6,891 nt of DNA from an uncultured Campylobacter sp. (lineage in GTDB: Bacteria; Campylobacterota; Campylobacteria; Campylobacterales; Campylobacteraceae): positions 1 to 6,891 of the forward strand of contig NZ_CALIMQ010000092.1 in the NCBI RefSeq assembly GCF_938045535.1. Direction: 5' to 3'. Below the pieces are notes generated by a model, which searched no databases, was not told the origin of the DNA, and saw only the letters and a program-made list of their open reading frames with translations. This document shows, in pieces, positions 1 to 5,705 of the stretch. Made by a program: the position numbers and the translations under genes. The stretch's first letter is position 1. Each line of letters opens with the position of its first letter.

Positions 1-167
1 CCCTTTTTCTCGGCGTCCGCGACGTATTTAGCCGTGCGGGCGGGGCTTCGGTGCGCCGAAGATACGATCATCTCGTACGCCGCGCCAAATTCGTTTAGAA
101 TTTTAGCCGCCTCGTAAACGACCTCGTAATCGCTCTTTGAGCCCATTATTATAGAAACAAATTTCAT
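1..167 (-). CDS. purE: PurE, N5-carboxyaminoimidazole ribonucleotide mutase (partial, N-terminal 55 codons)
   Basis: PurE converts N5-CAIR to CAIR in de novo purine synthesis in the cytoplasm. The gene is read leftward from an ATG at 167-165 and runs off the left edge, so only about a third of the usual length of roughly 160 residues is present. The N-terminus MKFVSIIMGSKSDYEVV has the GSxSD phosphate-binding loop (residues 9-13), and SAHRSP (residues 37-42) carries the conserved catalytic-site His39. These are class I PurE hallmarks. An AAAGGAG ribosome binding site (complement of 173-179) lies five bases before the ATG, inside the last codons of the upstream gene. The ATG overlaps that gene's TGA as ATGA, so the two are probably translationally coupled. 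I see no sign of damage in the visible part. Confidence 0.93.
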   Translation of the reverse strand, partial: MKFVSIIMGSKSDYEVVYEAAKILNEFGAAYEMIVSSAHRSPARTAKYVADAEKK

Positions 168-1426
168 TCTATCTCCTTTCTTAAAAAGCAAAACTCCGCG
201 AGCTTCGCAGGCAGCTTAATCTCATTTAGATTGCCGCTGTGAATCTCGCCAAATTCCTTACCGCTACGGCTTTGCAGCCTCTTAAATTTTAAATACGGCT
301 TGCCGTCAAGCTCAAAAATTTCGCCGATTTCATTATCGCAAGCGCAAATTTCAAAGCCGCGCGGGGCAAAAATTTCATACGAAACGCCGGGTAAAATTTT
401 ATCCTTGACGCTTATAAACTCGCCGTCCTGCGAGATCGCGCAAACCTGATGCGTGCCAAGCTCGATGCTGCGGTCTAAATTTTGCGTATCCTCTCGCTCG
501 TACGGGCGCTTTATCAAATATCCGTCGCTAAAGCCGCGGTTTTTAAGCGTCGCGATCTCGCGCTCGTAAACACTGGCCTCAAATTTATCGCTCGCGGCAT
601 CGTCGATCGCCGCGCGGTAGGCGTTCGTGGCGCATGCGACGTAGTATTCGCTCTTGGTGCGCCCTTCGATTTTGAAGCTGTCGATCGCGCCCGTTTGCAT
701 GATCTTTTGCACGTGCGAAATGAGGCTAAGATCCTTCGCGTTCATTACGAAAGTCCCCTCCCCCTCGCGCTCTTGCAAGCGAAAAAGCGCGCTGGTTTCG
801 GGATTTTTCGCATAAAGCTCGTAGTTAAATCTACAGTCGTTCGCGCAACTTCCGCGGTTGCTGAAGCGCCCGCTTTGCATCGCGCTAACAAGACAGCGCC
901 CGCTGTATGCGAAGCACATCGAGCCGTGCACGAAAATTTCAATCTCTAAATTTGGAATTTTATCTTTGATCTGCACGGCGTCTTTGAGCGTCATTTCGCG
1001 CGCCGCGACAATGCGTACGGCGCCCAGCTCCGCCCAAACCTGCGCATCTAGATAATTTAGCACGTTAGCTTGGGTAGAGACGTGAATCGGAATCTCAGGC
1101 GCTACGGCTCGCGCAAGGCTCGCGACGCCCAAAGTGGCGATTAAAATTCCATCTACGCGCAGGTCGCGAAGAAATTCCAAATGCCTTTCGATGTTTCCTA
1201 GCTGGCCGTTGGTCGCAAAGCCGTTTACGGTCGCGTAGAGCTTCTTGCCGCGCTCGTGAGCGTACGCGACGCCCTGTGCAAAGCTTTCCTTGCTAAATTC
1301 CTTCGCGCTTCGCTGGCGCAGCGAAAATGAGCCGGTGCTTGCATACACGGCGTCCGCGCCGTAAGCTAGGGCGATTTTTAGTTTCGTTAAATTCCCAGCA
1401 GGAGCTAAGAGTTCGGGTTTTTTCAA
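164..1426 (-). CDS. trhP: Peptidase U32-family protein, TrhP/YegQ-like tRNA 5-hydroxyuridine biogenesis protein
   Basis: U32 proteins were once annotated as collagenases or proteases. E. coli TrhP (YegQ) instead supports prephenate-dependent 5-hydroxyuridine formation at U34 of tRNAs, and that role is inferred here. The N-terminus KKPELLAPAGN is typical of the family. The U32 signature is at about residues 163-181 (E-x-F-x-x-G-S-M-C...S-G-R-C), and four cysteines at 171, 178, 194 and 198 (CX6CX15CX3C) suit an iron-sulfur or metal site. The product is about 420 residues, close to the H. pylori homologue. The frame also opens at a GTG (1453) and an ATG (1432). I prefer the TTG at 1426-1424 because AGGA lies six bases before it, whereas the ATG abuts AGGA and the GTG lies between the probable -10 box and the transcription start. 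It is followed by purE with a 4-base overlap. The family is near certain; the exact function is less so. Confidence 0.88.
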   Translation of the reverse strand: MKKPELLAPAGNLTKLKIALAYGADAVYASTGSFSLRQRSAKEFSKESFAQGVAYAHERGKKLYATVNGFATNGQLGNIERHLEFLRDLRVDGILIATLGVASLARAVAPEIPIHVSTQANVLNYLDAQVWAELGAVRIVAAREMTLKDAVQIKDKIPNLEIEIFVHGSMCFAYSGRCLVSAMQSGRFSNRGSCANDCRFNYELYAKNPETSALFRLQEREGEGTFVMNAKDLSLISHVQKIMQTGAIDSFKIEGRTKSEYYVACATNAYRAAIDDAASDKFEASVYEREIATLKNRGFSDGYLIKRPYEREDTQNLDRSIELGTHQVCAISQDGEFISVKDKILPGVSYEIFAPRGFEICACDNEIGEIFELDGKPYLKFKRLQSRSGKEFGEIHSGNLNEIKLPAKLAEFCFLRKEIE

Positions 1427-1454
1427 ATACATTCCTAGTGATTTTTTAAGCACG

Positions 1455-1460
1455 ATTTTA
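1455..1460 (-). promoter_or_regulatory. Probable -10 box (TAAAAT) of the trhP-purE operon
   Basis: On the minus strand TAGTAAAATC has a good Campylobacter-type -10 (TAAAAT) and no clear -35, which is normal for sigma-70 promoters in this group. Transcription would start near 1448, giving a leader of roughly 20 bases before the TTG at 1426. The box is one base from the opposing -10 box. Confidence 0.5.
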
Positions 1461-1461
1461 C

Positions 1462-1467
1462 TACAAT
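1462..1467 (+). promoter_or_regulatory. Probable -10 box (TACAAT) of the PHP phosphatase gene
   Basis: TACAAT matches five of six bases of TATAAT. It follows a T-rich stretch (1441-1460), as is typical upstream of Campylobacter -10 boxes. The start site would fall near 1474, about 24 bases before the ATG at 1498. It is back-to-back with the leftward -10 box at 1455-1460. Confidence 0.5.
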
Positions 1468-1497
1468 TTAGCCAAAATTTTATTTAAGGAGCAGTTG

Positions 1498-2286
1498 ATG
1501 CGAGCCGATCTACACAACCACACCTATCTTTGCAACCACGCTAACGGCGAGCCGCGACAGTATTTGGAAGCGGCGATCGCACGAGGCATAGAAATTTTCG
1601 GCTTTGCAGATCACGCGCCGATGAACTTCGATCAAAAATACCGAATGAGCTTCGAGCAGATGGAGCTTTATGAGCGGATGATTAGGGATCTGCGGGACGA
1701 GTTTAGCGGGCGGATCGACGTGCGGCTGGGATACGAGGTCGATTTTATGACGAAAAAAGAGCTAATGGATGAGCGGATTTTCGAGCGCGAGGTTGATTAT
1801 CTCATCGGCTCGGTGCATTTTTTAAACAACTGGGGCTTTGATAACGAGGAATTTTTAGATCAGTGGAGCGGGCGCGAAATAGACGACGTTTATCGCGAAT
1901 ACTTTGCGCTGATCTGCGCGCTGTGCAGAAGCGGTAAATTCGACATTTTAGGGCATATGGATCTGATTAAAATTTTTAAATTTACTCCGAAAAAAGATAT
2001 TAGAGTTTTAGCAGGCGGCGCGATAAATGCGATCAAAAAAAGCGGCATCGTCGTAGAGCTAAACTCCGCGGGGCTTCGCAAGCCCGCGAATGAAATTTAT
2101 CCAAGCGACGCGCTTTTGGCTATGCTAGCGGATGCGGACGTGCCGATCACGCTTAGCTCGGACGCGCACTCGGTAGCTCAAGTAGCGCTAAACTACGATA
2201 AAATTTACGCCAAAGCGCGCGAGTTCGGCTACGAGCGGATCGCCGTTTTCAAAAATCGCGAGCGGCAGTTTGTAAGTCTGGCGTAA
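1498..2286 (+). CDS. hisJ: PHP-domain histidinol-phosphatase (HisJ/HisK family)
   Basis: PHP-family histidinol-phosphatases hydrolyse L-histidinol phosphate to L-histidinol, the penultimate step of histidine synthesis, using a multi-metal site in a TIM-like barrel. The 262-residue product shows the expected ligands in order: H-N-H (His6, His8) with C-N-H (His14), FADHAP (Asp38, His39), GYEVDF (Glu80), GSVHF (His107), GHMDL (His153) and SSDAH (Asp222, His224). Length and motif order fit the HisJ family. The frame also opens with TTG at 1495, but AAGGAG at 1486-1491 is six bases from the ATG at 1498 and only three from the TTG, so the ATG is the likely start. The gene stands alone, away from any visible his genes. 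Some epsilonproteobacteria also have a bifunctional HisB, so a different phosphoester substrate is possible. The symbol is by family resemblance only. Confidence 0.85.
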   Translation: MRADLHNHTYLCNHANGEPRQYLEAAIARGIEIFGFADHAPMNFDQKYRMSFEQMELYERMIRDLRDEFSGRIDVRLGYEVDFMTKKELMDERIFEREVDYLIGSVHFLNNWGFDNEEFLDQWSGREIDDVYREYFALICALCRSGKFDILGHMDLIKIFKFTPKKDIRVLAGGAINAIKKSGIVVELNSAGLRKPANEIYPSDALLAMLADADVPITLSSDAHSVAQVALNYDKIYAKAREFGYERIAVFKNRERQFVSLA

Positions 2287-2291
2287 ATTTA

Positions 2292-2449
2292 CGGCGGTCG
2301 CCTTTAAATTTAAAAAGGCGCGGCGCTGCAAATTTTAAAATTTCAAAATCTTCGGCGGCGTGAAAATTTCAGATTTCAAAAGGCACGGCGGCGAGAAATT
2401 TTAAAAATCGCGGTGCGCAAAACGGCGCGCAGATAAAGTCGAATTTCAA
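2292..2449. repeat. Degenerate array of alternating CGGCG and AAATTT blocks upstream of glnA
   Basis: CGGCG or CGGCGGCG cores begin at 2292, 2321, 2353, 2386 and 2423, a spacing of 29, 32, 33 and 37 bases. Each core is followed by an AT-rich block containing AAATTT or GAATTT. The clearest pair is CGGCGGCGTGAAAATTTC (from 2353) and CGGCGGCGAGAAATTTTA (from 2386). The array includes the stem CGCCTTT/AAAGGCG at 2299-2305 and 2314-2320, which has no T-run after it and is at best a weak terminator for the phosphatase gene. The spacing is near three helical turns, so it could be curved or protein-bound DNA upstream of the glnA promoter. It may also be only compositional drift. Confidence 0.4.
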
Positions 2450-2457
2450 CTAAATAA

Positions 2458-2466
2458 TGTTAAAAT
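2458..2466 (+). promoter_or_regulatory. Extended -10 promoter of glnA (TGTTAAAAT)
   Basis: TG-n-TAAAAT is an extended sigma-70 -10 box. Transcription would start near 2473, giving a leader of about 40 bases that ends in AAAGGA (2501-2506), six bases before the ATG. I found no sigma-54 GG/GC pair, so nitrogen control by NtrC/sigma-54 is not evident. Confidence 0.5.
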
Positions 2467-2512
2467 CCGCCATTAAATTTAGCCCAAATACGGGCGGAAA
2501 AAAGGAAAAAAT

Positions 2513-3940
2513 ATGGGAAAATTTGTTAATGACGTGAAGGAATTTTTTAAATTTTGCGATGAAAACGAGGTCGAGTTCGTGGATTTTAGATTTACCGATC
2601 TAAAGGGTACCTGGCACCACGTCGCTTACAACTACAAGCGCCTGCCGAAGGACTTCGCCGACGGAATTCCATTTGACGCAAGCTCGGTAGCGGCATGGCA
2701 GCCAATCGATAAATCCGATATGATGCTAAAGCCCGACGTGCAAACGGCGTTTTTAGATCCATTCACCGCGGACGTTACGATCATCGTCATCTGCGACGTT
2801 TACGATATCTACAAAAACGAGCTTTACGAAAAATGCCCGCGCTCGATCGCTAAAAAAGCCGAGCAGTTTCTACAAACCACGGGTCTTGGAGATACCTGCT
2901 ATTTCGGGCCGGAGAATGAGTTTTTCGTTTTCGACGACGTAAAGATCATCGACGATATGAACTGCGCGATGTTTAAGGTAGATACCGAAGAGGGGCATTG
3001 GAACAGCGGCAAAAACTACAAAGACGGCTTTAACAGCGGCCACCGCCCGGGCGTAAAGGGCGGCTACTTCCCCGTCCAGCCCGTCGATTCGATGGTCGAT
3101 CTGCGCGCCGAGATGCTAAAGGTACTTGAGCAGATCGGGCTTGAGACCTTCATCTGCCACCACGAAGTAGCGCAAGGCCAAGGCGAGATCGGCGTTAAAT
3201 ACGGCACTCTCGTCGAGGCCGCCGACAACGTGCAAAAATACAAATACGTCGTAAAGATGGTCGCGCACCTAAACGGCAAGACCGCTACCTTTATGCCAAA
3301 GCCGCTCTACGGTGATAACGGCAGCGGAATGCACGTGCACCAATCGATCTGGAAAAAGGGCAAAAACACCTTTTACAAAAAGGGCAACTACGCAAATTTA
3401 AGCGACGCGGCGAGGTGGTATATCGGCGGCGTGCTAAAGCATGCGCGCAGCGTCGCGGCGTTTACGAACCCGAGCACCAATAGCTACAAGCGCCTGATCC
3501 CGGGCTTTGAGGCGCCGTCCATTCTAACTTATTCGAGCCAAAACCGCTCCGCTTCTATCCGCATCCCTTACGGCAGCGGCGAGCACTCGGTGCGCGCGGA
3601 GATGCGCTTCCCCGATAGCACCGCATGCCCGTATTTGGCATTTGCGGCGATGCTGATGGCGGGGATTGACGGTATCAAAAACAAAACCGAGCCGGTGGGG
3701 CCGATGGATGAGAATTTATTCAAGCTGCACCTGGATGAGATCCGCGAGCGCGGCATCGAGCAGCTTCCGCACACGCTTCGCGGCAGTCTAGAAGCAGTAA
3801 TCCGCGATAATGAGTATCTGCGCCCGATAATGAGCGAGCTTTTTATCGAGACCTATCAGCATTTTAAATTTGAAACTCAGGTTTGGCCTTACGAGGCGCG
3901 CCCTACGCCGTTTGAGTTTGCGACGAATTATTCGTGCTAA
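2513..3940 (+). CDS. glnA: Glutamine synthetase, type I (GlnA)
   Basis: GlnA makes glutamine from glutamate, ammonia and ATP in the cytoplasm, as a dodecamer, and is the main entry of ammonia into metabolism. The 475 residues match the full type I length. Visible hallmarks are FDASSV (54-59), the FGPENEF metal ligands Glu134 and Glu136, the EVAQGQGEIG ligands Glu218 and Glu225, NGSGMHVHQS with His274, NPSTNSYKRLIPGFEAP (319-335) with Arg327, RSASIRIP (345-352), and RAEMRFPD with Glu363. At the adenylylation site, where regulated enzymes have NLYDLP, this protein has NLFKL with Phe403, so it cannot be adenylylated there. The same change is known in H. pylori. The start has AAAGGA six bases upstream. 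The central part is richer in C and G and nearly free of AAATTT words, as expected of a conserved, highly expressed gene. Confidence 0.97.
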   Translation: MGKFVNDVKEFFKFCDENEVEFVDFRFTDLKGTWHHVAYNYKRLPKDFADGIPFDASSVAAWQPIDKSDMMLKPDVQTAFLDPFTADVTIIVICDVYDIYKNELYEKCPRSIAKKAEQFLQTTGLGDTCYFGPENEFFVFDDVKIIDDMNCAMFKVDTEEGHWNSGKNYKDGFNSGHRPGVKGGYFPVQPVDSMVDLRAEMLKVLEQIGLETFICHHEVAQGQGEIGVKYGTLVEAADNVQKYKYVVKMVAHLNGKTATFMPKPLYGDNGSGMHVHQSIWKKGKNTFYKKGNYANLSDAARWYIGGVLKHARSVAAFTNPSTNSYKRLIPGFEAPSILTYSSQNRSASIRIPYGSGEHSVRAEMRFPDSTACPYLAFAAMLMAGIDGIKNKTEPVGPMDENLFKLHLDEIRERGIEQLPHTLRGSLEAVIRDNEYLRPIMSELFIETYQHFKFETQVWPYEARPTPFEFATNYSC

Positions 3941-3954
3941 GATGGGCTTATTTT

Positions 3955-3992
3955 ATGCCGCGCCGTCCGGTTTTTACGAGGCGGTGCGGCAT
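3955..3992 (+). terminator. Hairpin after glnA, possible terminator
   Basis: A 13-pair stem (3955-3967 with 3980-3992, including two G-U pairs) closes a 12-base loop, beginning 15 bases after the glnA stop codon. Its outer arms are ATGCCGC and GCGGCAT. No T-run follows directly, and the next T-rich word is at 4005-4008. It may therefore terminate weakly or protect the glnA 3' end rather than act as a classical terminator. Confidence 0.5.
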
Positions 3993-4069
3993 AGAGCCTT
4001 GGAATTTTAAAATTTCGCCACGCTCGAACTTTTAAAGCTCTACCGCATGCGCGAACTTAAATACCGCCC

Positions 4070-5323
4070 GTGAAGCTTCAACTCTTTTACCGAAAACGTG
4101 AAATTTTATACTTTCTGCTCATTTTGCTTGGAATTTTATCGATAAACTTAGGTCTGAAATTTTATGAATTCAAAGAATTCCGCGAGAAAAACTACGCCTT
4201 TTACGACGCGCAAATTTTAAACGCCTACGCCAAAACCAATGAGCGCGGCCGCACCTACACGGTGCTAAAGCTCAAAACGGCGGATTTCACCCTCTACACG
4301 ACTGCCGGGCTCGGGCGGGAATTTCACCGCTTCGCGCGCGTAAGTATCGGCATCGTAACCAAAAACGTAAAATTTTTGGATTTTTTAAAGCAGCGTTTTT
4401 ACGCGCCAAATTTTAAAATCGGAGACGAGCTTGCGCCCTCCGGGGCAAAATGGCACGCCATAGAGTTCGTCCGAGCCCAACACGAAGATGAGATGACGGC
4501 GGATCTTTACTCCGCGCTGTATTTTGCGACCGAAATTTCAAAACCGCTGCGCACTAGCGTGACGAACTGGGGCATAGCGCACATCATTTCGATCAGCGGC
4601 TTTCATCTGGGCATTATCTTTAGCACCGTCTTTCTGCTTGCAATGCCGATATATCGCTATTTTCAGGATCGCTACTTTCCATACCGCAGCGCGAGGCGCG
4701 ATCTTAGCGTATTCGTGATCGTGCTGATGAGCGGATATCTCTTCGTGCTTGATTTTACGCCGAGCTTTCTGCGCTCGCTTGCGATGTGCTGCGTGGGGTT
4801 TTTCCTCGCGATGCGAAATTTCTACGTACTTAAATTTACGAACCTCTTCCTAACGATCGCGCTTCTGCTCGCGTTTTTCCCGCATTTAGCCTTTTCGATC
4901 GGATTTTATTTCTCCTGCCTCGGCGTGCTGTATATCTTCCTCTACCTGCACCACTTCGCGCCTAAATTTAAGCTCTGGCAGAACGTCATACTTTTCAACC
5001 TCTACGTTTGGCTCAGCATGAACGTAGCGGTCTATTATTTCTTCCCGACCGCTTCGCTGCAGCAGCTTAGCGTCATGCCACTAGGATACGTGTTTGTAAT
5101 CTTTTATCCGCTGAGCATATTTTTGCATCTATTCGGGCTCGGCGGCGCGCTCGATACGCCGCTGCTTGCGTTTTTAAACTTTGCGCTACCGAGCTTTCAG
5201 GCGCAAATTCCGCCGCTTCTTTTCGCGCTCGCAAATATCTGCGCGCTTGCTGCGATAAAGCTTCGCTATGCAGCGCTTGGCTGCGCGATAATCGGAATTT
5301 CGCCGATATTTTTTATAACGTAG
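4070..5323 (+). CDS. comEC: ComEC/Rec2-family competence protein (DNA uptake channel)
   Basis: ComEC forms the inner-membrane channel through which single-stranded DNA enters the cytoplasm in natural transformation. The 417-residue product has an N-terminal membrane segment (about 12-31) and a soluble beta-rich region resembling the ComEC OB-fold part (about 42-110). The Competence domain follows, with HIISISGFHLG (171-181, matching the family's xxSGLHxG motif), PSFLRSLAM (231-239) and FSIGFYFSCLG (275-285). The rest is largely hydrophobic helices to the C-terminus. The C-terminal metallo-beta-lactamase domain of longer ComEC proteins is absent, as in other short epsilonproteobacterial forms. 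The start is a GTG with no visible ribosome binding site. The frame is closed by a stop at 4058-4060, so the start cannot lie much further upstream. The GTG overlaps the TGA of an 8-codon frame beginning at 4047, which may couple translation. Confidence 0.9.
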   Translation: MKLQLFYRKREILYFLLILLGILSINLGLKFYEFKEFREKNYAFYDAQILNAYAKTNERGRTYTVLKLKTADFTLYTTAGLGREFHRFARVSIGIVTKNVKFLDFLKQRFYAPNFKIGDELAPSGAKWHAIEFVRAQHEDEMTADLYSALYFATEISKPLRTSVTNWGIAHIISISGFHLGIIFSTVFLLAMPIYRYFQDRYFPYRSARRDLSVFVIVLMSGYLFVLDFTPSFLRSLAMCCVGFFLAMRNFYVLKFTNLFLTIALLLAFFPHLAFSIGFYFSCLGVLYIFLYLHHFAPKFKLWQNVILFNLYVWLSMNVAVYYFFPTASLQQLSVMPLGYVFVIFYPLSIFLHLFGLGGALDTPLLAFLNFALPSFQAQIPPLLFALANICALAAIKLRYAALGCAIIGISPIFFIT

Positions 5324-5329
5324 CGCGCG

Positions 5330-5349
5330 AAAATTCCGGCGGGAATTTT
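5330..5349 (+). terminator. Small AAAATTCC/GGAATTTT hairpin after comEC
   Basis: A perfect 8-base inverted repeat (5330-5337 and 5342-5349) flanks a GGCG loop seven bases after the comEC stop. It has A-run, stem and T-run symmetry like a short bidirectional terminator, but only two G-C pairs, so it is weak. The AAATTC and GAATTT words are so common here that chance is a real alternative. Confidence 0.3.
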
Positions 5350-5365
5350 ATCCGTTGGAATTTTA

Positions 5366-5374
5366 TGCTAAAAT
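5366..5374 (+). promoter_or_regulatory. Extended -10 promoter of the yciI-PIN operon (TGCTAAAAT)
   Basis: TG-c-TAAAAT resembles the glnA promoter at 2458-2466, and both continue as TAAAATC. A start near 5381 leaves a leader of about 20 bases with AAAGGA at 5392-5397. No convincing -35 is visible, as usual for this group. Confidence 0.5.
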
Positions 5375-5402
5375 CGCGCTTTAAATCTCACAAAGGATCA
5401 AA

Positions 5403-5693
5403 ATGTTTATTGCAAACCTCACTTACGTTAAAGAAATTAGCGAAATCGATCGCTTCATCAACGAGCACAACGCGTTTTTAGACCGATTTTATGCGGCGGA
5501 TAAATTTATCTGCTCGGGGCGCAAAGTCCCTCGCACAGGCGGTATCATCTTAATCAACGCCAAAAACCGCGCGGAGCTTGATGAGATCATCGCGCAAGAT
5601 CCGTTCTTTCAAAACGGCGTCGCAAAATACGAGATCATAGAATTTACGCCGACGAAATTTGCGCCCGAGTTTTGGCGACTTTTCGGCGAATAA
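5403..5693 (+). CDS. YciI-family protein (YCII-related domain)
   Basis: This 96-residue soluble protein is a single YCII-related domain, a small ferredoxin-like fold of mostly unknown biochemical role. The family has a conserved His-Asp pair, seen here as His22 (NEHNAFLD) and Asp66 (AQDPF). The GRKVPRTGGIIL segment (39-50) is also typical, and the length matches the usual size of 90-100 residues. The ATG has AAAGGA five bases upstream. The stop codon is 12 bases before the TTG of the next gene, so the two are almost certainly one operon. No substrate can be named. A catalytic role is inferred only from the conserved pair. Confidence 0.9.
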   Translation: MFIANLTYVKEISEIDRFINEHNAFLDRFYAADKFICSGRKVPRTGGIILINAKNRAELDEIIAQDPFFQNGVAKYEIIEFTPTKFAPEFWRLFGE

Positions 5694-5705
5694 TAAGGAT
5701 CGAAT

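Noticed and set aside
482..949. Plus-strand open frame of 155 codons
   Set aside because: It is antisense to the U32 gene, covers its conserved cysteine region, has no ribosome binding site and encodes no recognisable domain. It is a by-product of GC-rich codon use.
2299..2320. Stem CGCCTTT/AAAGGCG as a terminator of the histidinol-phosphatase gene
   Set aside because: The stem is perfect, but much of it is A-T and no T-run follows. It is mentioned in the repeat entry and not called as a terminator.
2467..2497. CCGCC/GGCGG and GCCC/GGGC pairs in the glnA leader as a riboswitch
   Set aside because: The left arm CCGCC would lie before the predicted transcript start. The remaining hairpin has four pairs, and no known riboswitch core is visible.
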